This document shows, in pieces, positions 43,790 through 52,041 of a stretch of 64,000 nt of DNA. The notes below the pieces were generated by a model. That model was given only the letters and a program-made list of their open reading frames with translations. It ran no database searches and had not been told where the DNA came from. Both the position numbers and the translations under genes were made by a program. Within the stretch, counting starts at the first letter, position 1. Each line of letters starts with the position of its first letter. Origin of the DNA: Acidobacteriota bacterium (GTDB lineage: Bacteria > Acidobacteriota > Terriglobia > Acidiferrales > UBA7541); NCBI GenBank assembly GCA_021324935.1, contig JAJPIE010000049.1, positions 62,001-126,000 of the forward strand, read 5' to 3'.

Positions 43790-44751
43790 CCTTGCACATC
43801 AATGAAGCGGAAGTCCGCCAAGTGCTCACCCTGCCGATGGCGCTGGCCGCGGTGGAAGAAGTTTGCCGCAAGCAGGCCGCGGGACAAGTGCTGGTGCATC
43901 CGCGCAAGCGTTTTGAGCTTCCCGCGGGCGGCGGCTTCTTTCATTACATGGCGGCGATGGATACGGCGGCGGGCTCCATCGCCATGAAGCAATACACTTA
44001 CGTAAAGGGAGTGTTGCGTTTCCTCGTGCCGCTGTATGAAATTTCCACCGGTGCGCTGCTCGCATTGATCGAAGCGGACTTCATGGGGCAGCAGCGCACG
44101 GGGGCGGCGTCCGGCGTGGCCACAAAATACCTGGCGCGCCGCGACGCGCGCACCGCGGCGATTCTCGGCACGGGCGGCCAGGCGAAAACGCAGCTGGAAG
44201 CTGTTTCCTTGGTGCGGAAGCTCGAATCGGTGCGCGTCTATAGCCGCGATCCGAAGCGGCGCGAGGCGTTTTGCGCGGAGATGTCCGCGCGGCTGGGCAT
44301 GCGTGTGCAACCGGCGGCATCGTCCAGCGAAGCTGTGCGCGGGGCGGACATCGTCAACACGGCGACCACCTCCCCCAAGCCGGTTCTCGATGGCCGCGAC
44401 ATCGCAGTAGGCGCACACCTCAACGCGATTGGCGCAAATCATGCCCACAAACGCGAACTTGACGACACGGCCATCTCCCGCGCGGACCTCATTTTCGTGG
44501 ACTCCATCGCCCAGTCGCGACAGGAAGCCGGCGATCTGATCCTCCCATTTGCAAATCATCCGGAAAAATGGAAATCAGTTCACGAGCTCCACGAGCTTGT
44601 GGCGGGCCAGGTCTCTGGCCGCACTTCCGAAACGCAGCTCACGTTGTTCAAATCCAACGGCATCGCCTCGTGGGACCTCGCCGTCGCACAAACGGTTTAC
44701 GCTCTTGCCAAAGAAAGGCATCTCGGTAGGGAATTACCCCTCTTCGCCTAG
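43786..44751 (+). CDS. ornithine cyclodeaminase / mu-crystallin family protein
   Basis: The 321-aa NAD(P)-dependent protein has the Rossmann motif AAILGTGGQAKTQLEAVSLVR with VRVYSRDPKRREAFC. Family blocks are KQYTYV, LIEADFMGQQRTGAASGVATKYLARRD, HLNAIGANHAHKREL and FVDSIAQSRQEAGD. Members deaminate ornithine to proline, or reduce ketimines or oxidise amino acids; the exact substrate cannot be read from sequence. It is the last gene of the pfkA unit. Confidence 0.88.
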   Translation: MTLHINEAEVRQVLTLPMALAAVEEVCRKQAAGQVLVHPRKRFELPAGGGFFHYMAAMDTAAGSIAMKQYTYVKGVLRFLVPLYEISTGALLALIEADFMGQQRTGAASGVATKYLARRDARTAAILGTGGQAKTQLEAVSLVRKLESVRVYSRDPKRREAFCAEMSARLGMRVQPAASSSEAVRGADIVNTATTSPKPVLDGRDIAVGAHLNAIGANHAHKRELDDTAISRADLIFVDSIAQSRQEAGDLILPFANHPEKWKSVHELHELVAGQVSGRTSETQLTLFKSNGIASWDLAVAQTVYALAKERHLGRELPLFA

Positions 44752-44841
44752 CAACGGATCGCTCGTTCGCCCAGCGCTCTTCGGAGCAGCAAAAAACTAA
44801 AAATAAAAACCTCTCAGGCTTCGGTGAAAAAATATTCATTG

Positions 44842-44860
44842 GGGAGCAAGTCGTGCTCCC
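44842..44860. other. perfect hairpin in the 447-bp gap after the OCD gene
   Basis: GGGAGCA, loop AGTCG, TGCTCCC. No T-run follows. The rest of 44752-44940 shows an A-rich stretch (44791-44836) and no gene. Confidence 0.3.
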
Positions 44861-44943
44861 GGAGTGAGGTTGGTTGCGCCCGGCTATGCGGTACCTGGAG
44901 TTTGCCGCCCCCTATGGCGTCTTGCGCGTCTCGCCGAGGCCAG

Positions 44944-45125
44944 CGGTTTCCAGAAATCGATTCGCACTGCAAATATCAATTGATCCTGTCGGCTTTCGAA
45001 GAGTCGAGGGGCAGCATGGCCCAAGCCTCCAGGCCGCTTGGCCACATTCGCATTACCTGCACCGGTTCGTCTCGAACCTGAATCTGAAGGCGGCCGTAAA
45101 GCGGGCAGTGAAGCAATACCCCGGA
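44944..45125 (+). pseudogene. frameshifted Fis-type helix-turn-helix fragment
   Basis: One frame encodes YQLILSAFEESRGSMAQA followed by SRPLGHIR, and the next frame continues YLHRFVSNLNLKAAVKRAV. Adding one A near 45051 (CGC-AAT-TAC in place of CGC-ATTAC) restores GHIRNYLHRFVSNLNLK, which is the DNA-recognition helix pattern of Fis/NtrC C-terminal domains. No larger regulator domain is visible upstream. It is therefore a relic of a small Fis-like protein or the end of a lost regulator, or a base-calling error. Confidence 0.6.
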
Positions 45126-45143
45126 ATTTCACGAAACTGCGGC

Positions 45144-45193
45144 TTGACAGGTGGAGGGCATGGAACTAGAGTTCTCGAACGAACGTTCGAGAA
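45144..45193 (+). promoter_or_regulatory. tetR promoter and palindromic operator
   Basis: TTGACA (45144-45149) and TAGAGT (45167-45172) have a 17-bp spacer. A palindrome with 10-bp arms, TTCTCGAACG (45172-45181) and CGTTCGAGAA (45184-45193), separated by AA, covers the predicted transcription start and ends 5 bp before the tetR ATG. This is the expected layout for autorepression by a TetR dimer. Confidence 0.75.
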
Positions 45194-45198
45194 GCCGA

Positions 45199-45849
45199 AT
45201 GTCATCCTCCGCTACCATCCCCCGCGACTCGGAAGCCAAGCTCCAGCACATTCTTCGTGTCTCGGCGCAAACTTTCGCGAAACGCGGCTTTGAAGCCACA
45301 TCGATTCGCGACATCAGCCGCGCGACGGGCGTCTCGCTCTCTGGGCTATACTACTACTTTGAAAGCAAGCAGCATCTTTTGTATCTAATTCAAAATGCTG
45401 CCTTTACTTACGTAGTAGAGGCCTTGCAGTCGCGACTGGAGGGAGTCAACGATCCCGTCGGACGTTTGAAGCTCCTGGTTCTGAATCACATCGAGTACTT
45501 CCTGTCTCATCCCAACGAGATGAAGGTGCTATCCCACGAGGAAGAGGCTCTCGGCGAACCTTATGGCGAGAAAGTCCAAGAGATTAAGAGGCGCTACTAC
45601 TCGTTGGCGCGCGAGATCTTCGATTCGCTCGTCGCGGAAGGCATGGGGCCCGGCGTCAATCCCCGCGTGGCTGTGCTCAGCCTTTTCGGCATGATGAACT
45701 GGCCTTACAAATGGCATAAGCCGGGCATGGATCCTGATGCCGCGGAGCTTACATCCGCAATCGTCGGCATATTCCTACACGGTGTGCTCCCAGCGGGAGG
45801 GGAGTCCAATGTGGCGGCTTCGGCCATCGGGTCACGCAGCCGAGGCTAA
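45199..45849 (+). CDS. TetR/AcrR-family regulator of the acyl-CoA operon
   Basis: The 216-aa protein has a TetR DNA-binding domain (about 12-58): ILRVSAQTFAKRGFEATSIRDISRATGVSLSGLYYYFESKQHLLY. A ligand domain follows, resembling regulators of fatty-acid or phenylacetate genes. The start ATG 45199 is chosen because upstream in-frame ATGs would put the operator inside the coding region. It likely represses itself and the crotonase/PaaA-like genes that follow on the same strand. An acyl-CoA ligand is inferred from that context. Confidence 0.85.
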   Translation: MSSSATIPRDSEAKLQHILRVSAQTFAKRGFEATSIRDISRATGVSLSGLYYYFESKQHLLYLIQNAAFTYVVEALQSRLEGVNDPVGRLKLLVLNHIEYFLSHPNEMKVLSHEEEALGEPYGEKVQEIKRRYYSLAREIFDSLVAEGMGPGVNPRVAVLSLFGMMNWPYKWHKPGMDPDAAELTSAIVGIFLHGVLPAGGESNVAASAIGSRSRG

Positions 45850-45899
45850 TTCGAATTTCGCACAGTAGACGAACATCGACGGAGAGACCTGGAGAGAAA

Positions 45900-46709
45900 A
45901 TGGCGACAATCACGAGCATGGGAACCAAGGAACTTGTCAAATACCGCGTGGAGGAGGGCATCGCGATTTTCGAACTCGACGATGCACCCGCCAACACGTA
46001 CACATACGAAATGATGCAGCAACTCGACGCCGCGATCCTGAAAGCGCGCATGGACGAAAATGTCCATGTGCTGCTGCTCCGCGGCGCGGGAGAGAAATTT
46101 TTCTCCGCCGGCGCCAGTATACCGATGCTGACCAAGGCCGATCCGCAGTTCAAATACTATTTCTGTCTACACGCCAATGAGACGCTCTGCCGCCTCGAGC
46201 AGACTCCCAAGCTGGTGATCGCGGCGCTAAATGGCCACACCGTCGGCGGCGGCCTGGAAATTGCGCTGGCCTGCGACATCCGCATCGCGAAAAAAGAAGG
46301 CGGGAAAATCGGCTTGCCCGAAGTGAACCTCGGCGTGCTGCCGGGCACCGGCGGCACGCAGCGCTTTGCTCGCGCCGTTGGCCGCGCCCGGGCGCTGGAA
46401 CTCATGGCCACGGGCCGCACCTTTAGCTTCGAAGAAGCGCTCGAGATGGGCCTGATCCACTATCTCTATGAAAAAGAGACCTTCTGGGAAGACGTGACGG
46501 CCTACGCGAAACAGTTTTGTCCTCCGAACAAGGCGGCGCGTGCCGTTGGCCGCATCAAGCGTTCCGTCGTCACCGGCGTGGAGATACCCTTTGCCGAAGC
46601 CCTGGGCCTCGAACGCGAGCTGCAACAACTTCTATTCACCAGCGAAGACGCCAAGGAAGGCCTTGCCGCTTACGTCGAAAAGCGCGCCGCCAATTTCAAA
46701 GGGAAGTAA
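45900..46709 (+). CDS. enoyl-CoA hydratase/isomerase (crotonase), hydratase type
   Basis: The 269-aa crotonase has the oxyanion-hole region FFSAGASIPML, the first catalytic Glu in GHTVGGGLEIALACD and the second in GLPEVNLGVLPGTGGTQRF. Both Glu are present, favouring hydration of enoyl-CoA. GGAGAG precedes the start. It is 50 bp after tetR and probably regulated by it. The genes around it (second crotonase, PaaA-like oxygenase) suggest breakdown of an aromatic or branched acyl-CoA. Confidence 0.88.
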   Translation: MATITSMGTKELVKYRVEEGIAIFELDDAPANTYTYEMMQQLDAAILKARMDENVHVLLLRGAGEKFFSAGASIPMLTKADPQFKYYFCLHANETLCRLEQTPKLVIAALNGHTVGGGLEIALACDIRIAKKEGGKIGLPEVNLGVLPGTGGTQRFARAVGRARALELMATGRTFSFEEALEMGLIHYLYEKETFWEDVTAYAKQFCPPNKAARAVGRIKRSVVTGVEIPFAEALGLERELQQLLFTSEDAKEGLAAYVEKRAANFKGK

Positions 46710-46741
46710 ACTCATAGGGTAGCTTTGAGAGTGCCACTTCG

Positions 46742-47272
46742 ATGAAAACGCTCCCTGACTATCTGCGCAAAGGCATGAAGCTCGTGATTGTGGGCTGCAA
46801 TCCCACGGAATCTTCCGTGCGCGCCGGGCATTATTACGCTGGACGCGGCAATCCGTTCTGGCCTTTGCTCTACGACAGCGGAGTAGTGCCGGAACCGTTC
46901 GACTATCCCGACGACCGCCGCATCATCGAGTTCGGCATCGGCCTCACCGATCTCGTCAAGCGGCCCACCAAAACCATCGCGGAGCTCAAGCGCGAGGATT
47001 TCGCCGAAGGCCGTTTCGTTCTTTCGCGAAAGCTCGAGGAATTCCTGCCGCGGGTGGTCGCTTTCAACGGAAAGCTTCCCTACGAACAGTTCGCACAGCG
47101 CAAGTGCAAATATGGCGTGCAGAAGGAACCGCTTTACGGCGCGTGCGTTTACGTGCTGCCAACGACGGTGGACGCCACGCCGCGCAGCCGCAGCGAGCGC
47201 CTGAGACATTTTCGGAAGCTTGCGGAAGTGGTAAAGGAAATCGAAAAGTCCCGCGAAGCGCAGCTTCGTTGA
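46742..47272 (+). CDS. mug: mismatch-specific uracil/thymine DNA glycosylase (Mug/TDG type)
   Basis: The 176-aa uracil-DNA glycosylase superfamily protein has the motif KLVIVGCNPTESSVRAGHYYAGRGNPFWPLLYDSG, matching the Mug active site and base pocket, and VLPTTVDATPRSRS as the DNA-intercalation motif region. It removes U or T from G mismatches. It sits inside an acyl-CoA operon between two crotonase genes without obvious functional link; 32- and 31-bp gaps suggest shared transcription. Confidence 0.88.
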   Translation: MKTLPDYLRKGMKLVIVGCNPTESSVRAGHYYAGRGNPFWPLLYDSGVVPEPFDYPDDRRIIEFGIGLTDLVKRPTKTIAELKREDFAEGRFVLSRKLEEFLPRVVAFNGKLPYEQFAQRKCKYGVQKEPLYGACVYVLPTTVDATPRSRSERLRHFRKLAEVVKEIEKSREAQLR

Positions 47273-47303
47273 TGCTGGCCGCATCCGACCAAAAGGAGGC
47301 AGC

Positions 47304-48119
47304 ATGAGCCACGCGCCACAAACGGCTTCGAGTTCTCTGGTCTTGCAGGAGACGCGCCAGGGTTCCGTCACCACGCTGGTGATGAACCGTCCGGACCGGC
47401 TCAATGCCCTCAATAACGAGCTTTCCACCGCGCTCAATGAAGCGTTGAAACGTCTGGCGAACGACGCTTCGGTCCACGTCGTTGTACTCACTGGCGCGGG
47501 TCGCGCATTTTGCGCGGGCGGCGATCTGGGTGCAATCGGCAAGGGGCGCGAGCGCGGCGATTCCACGGAGCTTGCTCCGATCTTGCGCTCCGGCATGCAA
47601 GCCGTTCTGAACCTGCGCACCATGCCGCAACCCGTGATCGCTGCCGTCAATGGGCCCGCAGCCGGAGCGGGCATGAATCTAGCGCTGGCGTGCGACATCC
47701 GGCTGGCGGTGGATGGCGCTGTGTTCGGCCAGAATTTCGCGAAAGTCGGCCTTTTTCCCGATTATGGTGGCACCTATTTCCTGCCCCAGCTCGTCGGTCC
47801 TTCGGTCGCCGCGGAGATGTTCTACACCGGCGAAATGATCGACGCCGCGACGGCGCACCGGCTCGGCATCATCAACCACCTCTTTCCCGCCGAGCACTTC
47901 GAGGCGTCCGTGACGGCCTGCGCCAAGAAAATCGCCGAAGGCCCGCAACTCGCCATTCGCGCCGTGAAGCAAGCCATTTTTCATCGGGAAGAACCGGAGT
48001 TGCGGGAAGCGCTGGAGCGCGAAGTCGAGGCGCAGCTCAAGTGTTTTCATTCGCACGACTGCCTGGAGGGTATTCGCGCGTTCATGGAAAAGCGTCAACC
48101 GAAGTTTCAGGGCAGCTGA
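47304..48119 (+). CDS. enoyl-CoA hydratase/isomerase, PaaG-like
   Basis: The 271-aa crotonase has GRAFCAGGDLGAI and GPAAGAGMNLALACDIRLA. The first catalytic Glu is replaced (GAGMN) and the second position reads FPDYGGTYFLP with Asp, as in PaaG-type isomerases rather than hydratases. This points to double-bond isomerisation of an enoyl-CoA or ring-opened CoA ester. AAAAGGAGG gives a strong ribosome binding site. Confidence 0.88.
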   Translation: MSHAPQTASSSLVLQETRQGSVTTLVMNRPDRLNALNNELSTALNEALKRLANDASVHVVVLTGAGRAFCAGGDLGAIGKGRERGDSTELAPILRSGMQAVLNLRTMPQPVIAAVNGPAAGAGMNLALACDIRLAVDGAVFGQNFAKVGLFPDYGGTYFLPQLVGPSVAAEMFYTGEMIDAATAHRLGIINHLFPAEHFEASVTACAKKIAEGPQLAIRAVKQAIFHREEPELREALEREVEAQLKCFHSHDCLEGIRAFMEKRQPKFQGS

Positions 48120-48163
48120 GTTTTTGCAGCGCCCAGCAATTTGCTTGAAGGAGGCAATCGCTC

Positions 48164-49282
48164 ATGCCGGCAACACGTCTTGCGACTTTTGATGACTGGG
48201 TTGATCTGTTTCGGGTCTGGCAGAAGGACATTGGCGTCGACTATCCGGAAATCACGGGGTACAAGTTCGAAGCCAAATTCGGCCCGACGCGCTCGAATGA
48301 GATCGAATTCGGCGCGTACAAAGGCAGGCCGAAGTGGGAAAAGGTGGTGAACATTCCCGACCAGCGTATGCGCGACGCGCTGCTGAACCTGATCGTTTAC
48401 CAGGGCGACACGGAATTCGCCTCCGTCGAGCAGCAGCGCCGGTTGTTTGAAACCGCTCCCAGCGAGCACGACCGCCAGTCACTCTGCCGCGTGGTGACCG
48501 AGGAAATGCGCCACGGCTGGCAGATGTGCTACCTGCTGATGAATCATTTCGGCTATAGCGGCCGCGTGGAAGCTCAGAAGATGCTGGAGCGCCGCGCATT
48601 CGATCAGAAACGTCTGCTCGGCGCGTTCAACCAGGACGTGAACAACTGGCTGGACTTTTTCGTCTACACGGACTTTGTCGATCGCGACGGCAAATATCAG
48701 CTCACCATGCTGAGCTTTTCCGGCTTTGCGCCCCTTGCGCAGTCCATGATACCCATGCTCAAGGAGGAGTCTTTCCATCTCGGCACCGGACAAGATGGCA
48801 TCAAGCGCATCGTAAAGGCCGGTGCGATTCCACTTTCGATCATTCAGAAGTACGTCAATAAGTGGATTCCAGTGAGCTTGGATCTTTTTGGCGTCGATCG
48901 CTCGAGTTCCGCGCACTGGTTCTACGTGTGGGGGCTCAAGGGACGCTACGACGAGCCCACCGCCGCGCCATCCGTCAATCTGGAGCGCATGAACGAGCAC
49001 AGCCGCGAGATCTATTACCAGGAGTGCATCAAGCTGGTGGACATGATCAACAAGAACGTTCCGGACGGCCAGCCCAAACTTTATGTTCCGGACTTCAAGT
49101 TCAATCGCTATATTGGTGAGCACGCCCGTAAACCTTACAGCGTGCGTGGTGAAATGCTCGGCGAGGCCGCGTATGCCGAACACTGCCGGGAAATGCTGCC
49201 GCAGCCGGAAGACGTGGCGTTGGTGAACGAAATCCAGGCCGTCGAGAAGCAGTGGATCGCGGCAAAAGGATCCATCCAATAA
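48164..49282 (+). CDS. PaaA/BoxB-family diiron oxygenase-like protein
   Basis: The 372-aa ferritin-like protein carries the carboxylate-bridged diiron motifs VTEEMRHGWQM (EExRH) and LKEESFHLGTG (EExxH), plus a Glu in YQGDTEFASVEQQ. The family includes phenylacetyl-CoA epoxidase PaaA and benzoyl-CoA epoxidase BoxB. It is longer than PaaA and shorter than BoxB, and PaaB-E reductase partners are absent here, so the substrate is uncertain. AAGGAGG precedes the start. The two crotonases upstream would process an epoxidised CoA ester. Confidence 0.83.
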   Translation: MPATRLATFDDWVDLFRVWQKDIGVDYPEITGYKFEAKFGPTRSNEIEFGAYKGRPKWEKVVNIPDQRMRDALLNLIVYQGDTEFASVEQQRRLFETAPSEHDRQSLCRVVTEEMRHGWQMCYLLMNHFGYSGRVEAQKMLERRAFDQKRLLGAFNQDVNNWLDFFVYTDFVDRDGKYQLTMLSFSGFAPLAQSMIPMLKEESFHLGTGQDGIKRIVKAGAIPLSIIQKYVNKWIPVSLDLFGVDRSSSAHWFYVWGLKGRYDEPTAAPSVNLERMNEHSREIYYQECIKLVDMINKNVPDGQPKLYVPDFKFNRYIGEHARKPYSVRGEMLGEAAYAEHCREMLPQPEDVALVNEIQAVEKQWIAAKGSIQ

Positions 49283-49354
49283 TCGGTTACAATCGTTGGA
49301 CCGGACTTCGCGCCACGAGATGTGGTGGCGCGGCGACTTTGGAAAGGAAGTTCT

Positions 49355-49471
49355 GTGCCTCGTCTCGCTCCCGGCAAAATCCTCGGATTGCTGTTCGGAG
49401 GCCTGGTGGTCGTGGTCATGCTGGTGATGATGTTCGTCATCCTTGGCAAGCTTTTCGTGGGAGACCAATGA
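49355..49471 (+). CDS. 38-aa single-helix membrane protein
   Basis: A GTG start at 49355 follows GGAAAGGAAG by 4 nt. The peptide is PRLAPGKILGLLFGG, a hydrophobic VVVVMLVMMFVIL stretch and a short GKLFVGDQ tail: one transmembrane helix with a charged end. Its stop overlaps the rhodanese ATG as ATGA, so the two are translated together. This coupling and the good ribosome binding site argue that it is real. Function unknown; it could anchor or tune the rhodanese. Confidence 0.65.
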   Translation: MPRLAPGKILGLLFGGLVVVVMLVMMFVILGKLFVGDQ

Positions 49472-49791
49472 ACGATCTGGAAATCTCCGTCGCCGAACTG
49501 AAAGAGCGCCTCGACCAGGGCGAAAAAATCTTCCTTGTGGATGTCCGCGAGCCCTGGGAACACGCGCAGTGCCGAATTGAAGGCGCCACGCTGATTCCCA
49601 TGGGCACGATCCCCGCGAATTTGCAGAAACTCGATACCGACGAGACGATCGTCTGCTACTGCCACCACGGCATGCGCAGCCTGGACGTGGTCAATTGGCT
49701 CCGCCAGCAGGGAGTCTCCAGCGCGCGATCGCTCGCCGGCGGCATCGATCGTTGGTCGCTGGAAGTTGATCCCAAGGTGCCTCGATACTAG
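49468..49791 (+). CDS. single-domain rhodanese
   Basis: The 107-aa protein has the rhodanese start ISVAELKERLDQGEKIFLVDVREPWEHAQCRIEGA and the active-site loop CYCHHGMRS with the persulfide Cys, then SLAGGIDRWS. It transfers sulfane sulfur to a thiol acceptor in the cytoplasm. It overlaps the small membrane peptide and is followed, 102 bp later, by the ArsC-family candidate selenoprotein. Both are thiol enzymes. Confidence 0.9.
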   Translation: MNDLEISVAELKERLDQGEKIFLVDVREPWEHAQCRIEGATLIPMGTIPANLQKLDTDETIVCYCHHGMRSLDVVNWLRQQGVSSARSLAGGIDRWSLEVDPKVPRY

Positions 49792-49893
49792 GCAGACCTT
49801 GCGATTTGGCAATCAACTTGTGAATTGCCGGCTGGAAGCTGGTTCCCAGCGGATGGCTCTCAACTTCGAATTCCAGGCGCAAGGGGAGGCAAA

Positions 49894-50256
49894 GTGCCCG
49901 AAAAGCTGATGTACTACCACAAACCCGCTTGAACCACCTGCCGGAAAGCAAGAGGTCTCTTGCTCGAACTCAAGCTCACTTTTGATTTGCGCGATATCGA
50001 TAAGCAGCCGCTTTCCGAAGCCGAACTCGATCGTCTGATAGGCGCTCGCGACTACAAGGAGTTTCTAAATCCGCGCAACGAGCTCTATCGGGAGCGCGGC
50101 ATGGCGGAGAAACCACCGTCACGCGCCGATGCTTTCAAACTTATGTCCAAGAATCCAAACCTGATCCGCCGCCCGTTGCTGGTGCACGGCTCGAAGATCA
50201 TCATTGGCTTCGATGAGGCCGCGTATCGCGCGTTGGCCAAGGCGCGGGAGCGTTGA
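49894..50256 (+). CDS. ArsC/Spx-family thioredoxin-fold protein, probable selenoprotein (in-frame TGA at the catalytic Cys)
   Basis: From GTG 49894 (AAGGGGAGG 4 nt upstream) the frame reads PEKLMYYHKPA, then TGA (49930-49932), then TTCRKARGLLLELKL and continues open to 50256, 120 residues if TGA is read as selenocysteine. In ArsC-family proteins this position is the catalytic Cys of a CxxC (PxCTTCRKA). The rest of the fold is intact, including the RRP motif (KNPNLIRRPLLVHGSKIIIGF). A hairpin with a GG-start loop lies 21 nt after the TGA as in bacterial SECIS elements. The alternative is a recent nonsense mutation with restart at TTG 49960, which would lose the active site. No selA, selB, selC or selD is in the window. 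Confidence 0.72.
49947..49964 (+). promoter_or_regulatory. bacterial SECIS-like hairpin within the ArsC-family gene
   Basis: AGCAAGA (49947-49953), loop GGTC (49954-49957), TCTTGCT (49958-49964): a 7-bp perfect stem whose apical loop starts with GG. There are 21 nt between the TGA and the loop. Bacterial SECIS models ask for a G in the first two loop positions about 16-37 nt after the UGA. Confidence 0.6.
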
Positions 50257-50315
50257 AAATTCGCTGCTGGCCCAGGCCTGCCGCCGCGCTGGCATTCTGA
50301 TTTGAACTAAAAGCC

Positions 50316-50867
50316 ATGACCTTACTCACCGACCGTATCCAGATCCTGCAAGGCGATCTCACCGAAATGGACGTCGACGCCATCGTCAACGCCGCCAACA
50401 ACGACCTCATTCTTGGCGCGGGCGTCGCCGGCGCTATCCACCGCAAAGGCGGAGACTCGATTCAACGAGAGTGCAACGAAATCGGAAGCATCCCGGTCGG
50501 CTACGCCGCAATCACAGGAGGCGGCAATCTCAAAGCCCGCTACGTGATTCATGCGGCAAGCATGGGGCTGGGCGGCGTTCGCACCACGGCAAAGACGCTG
50601 CGCACTTCCACGGCGCACTCTCTGCGGCTCGCCAGGGAATACAATCTCAAAACCATTGCGTTTCCCGCCGTCGGCACCGGCGTCTCTGGTTTCCCCATGG
50701 ACGATTGTGCGCAGATCATGTTGTCCGAAGCCGCGCAACACCTGAAGGGCGAAACGTCGGTGGAGACGATTTACTTCGTCCTTTTCGACACAACAGCGCG
50801 CGAGATTTTCCAGGGCGCATTGAACAAACTGGAAAAAGACGCCTCTTCGGGAGCTGCTTCCGCGTGA
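50316..50867 (+). CDS. macro-domain protein, putative O-acetyl-ADP-ribose deacetylase
   Basis: The 183-aa macro domain has [63 protein letters not shown] and [12 protein letters not shown]. The NAANN and GAGVAGAI blocks bind ADP-ribose. It would remove acetyl groups or ADP-ribose from modified targets. The stop overlaps the next gene as GTGA. Confidence 0.9.
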   Translation: MTLLTDRIQILQGDLTEMDVDAIVNAANNDLILGAGVAGAIHRKGGDSIQRECNEIGSIPVGYAAITGGGNLKARYVIHAASMGLGGVRTTAKTLRTSTAHSLRLAREYNLKTIAFPAVGTGVSGFPMDDCAQIMLSEAAQHLKGETSVETIYFVLFDTTAREIFQGALNKLEKDASSGAASA

Positions 50868-51979
50868 CACCGCTGGCCGCGCTGCTCGCCGCGCGCATTC
50901 GCCGCTTCGGCCCCATCACCTTTGCCGAGTACATGCGGGAGTGCCTGTATCATCCCCTGCACGGTTATTACGCGCAGCCGGAAGCGCGCCGCTATGCGGA
51001 TTATTTCACCAGCGTTGATGTAAGTCCGATCTTCGGCCGGTTGCTGGCCCGCCAGTTTGCGGAAATGTGGCAGTTGCTGGCTCACCCGCGGGAATTCCTT
51101 TTGGTTGAGGCCGCGGCGGGCACGGGCCGCCTGGCTGACCACGTTCTCGAATTCGCGCAATCCCGCTTGCCTGAGTTCTTCGGCGCCTTGCAATATGTGG
51201 CCGTGGAGCGTTCCCCGGCGCGATGCGAGCAGCTAGCCGCGCGGCTTGCTCCGTACTGCCAGGTGGGGAAGTGCCGCGCATCGCAGGAAATTCCAGCGCG
51301 CATTTCCGCTGGCTGCCTGTTCTCGAATGAACTCATCGACGCCTTCCCGGTTCACCGAGTTATTCAGCAGGGCGGTGCTCTAAAGGAGCTGTGCATCACG
51401 AATCAGGGCGATTCGTTTGTGGAAATCGCGCTGCCGCTTTCCACCTGTGCGATCACCGACTATTTCGCCGCTCAACAAATCATTCTGCGCGAAGGGCAAA
51501 TCGCCGAGGCCGGGCTCGAAGCCTGCGACTGGATTACAGAAATCGGCCGCCGCCTCGATCGCGGCTTCGTCCTGACGATCGACTATGGCCACGAGGCCGC
51601 GGAACTCTTCGACGACCGTCACAGGGCCGGCACGCTGATGAGCTACCGGGATCATCAGGCCTCCGGCGATCTGTTCGCTGCGCCAGGTGAGCAAGATCTG
51701 ACCGCACACGTGAACTTCACGGCGCTTCGCCAATGGGGCGCCCGGCAGGGACTTGAAACCCTTGGCCTTGTCTCGCAGACTGCGTTCCTGCTTGCGTTAG
51801 GGAAGGGAAATGACTTCGCGGATCTTTATAAAGACGGAATGGACGAAACGTCGCGCGCGCGCGCGCGCCTGCAACTGAAAACCTTGATTTATCCGGAAGG
51901 GATGGGCGAACGCTTTCGGCTTCTCGCCCAGCAAAAAGGGGTGCCCAACGCGAGACTCACGGGGCTCCAACCTCTATAA
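50864..51979 (+). CDS. MidA/NDUFAF7-type SAM-dependent methyltransferase (COG1565)
   Basis: The 371-aa protein shows [27 protein letters not shown] near the start, the SAM motif [29 protein letters not shown] and [28 protein letters not shown]. In eukaryotes the homologue methylates an Arg of a complex I subunit; bacterial targets are not established. The start GTG 50864 overlaps the macro-domain stop, and 8 bp of GC alternation (51857-51869, CGCG repeats) lies inside the gene. Convergent with the M1-like gene. Confidence 0.88.
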   Translation: MTPLAALLAARIRRFGPITFAEYMRECLYHPLHGYYAQPEARRYADYFTSVDVSPIFGRLLARQFAEMWQLLAHPREFLLVEAAAGTGRLADHVLEFAQSRLPEFFGALQYVAVERSPARCEQLAARLAPYCQVGKCRASQEIPARISAGCLFSNELIDAFPVHRVIQQGGALKELCITNQGDSFVEIALPLSTCAITDYFAAQQIILREGQIAEAGLEACDWITEIGRRLDRGFVLTIDYGHEAAELFDDRHRAGTLMSYRDHQASGDLFAAPGEQDLTAHVNFTALRQWGARQGLETLGLVSQTAFLLALGKGNDFADLYKDGMDETSRARARLQLKTLIYPEGMGERFRLLAQQKGVPNARLTGLQPL

Positions 51980-52041
51980 CGCAGGCGCAACCCCCAATCG
52001 CATCCGGTAGGCAAGAATGAGAAATGGGTCCTGCTTCACGA

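Noticed and set aside
49960..50256. 98-aa ArsC-family protein starting at TTG 49960
   Set aside because: It lacks the active-site segment and has no ribosome binding site; the frame with the TGA at 49930 explains the region better, though a degraded gene cannot be excluded.
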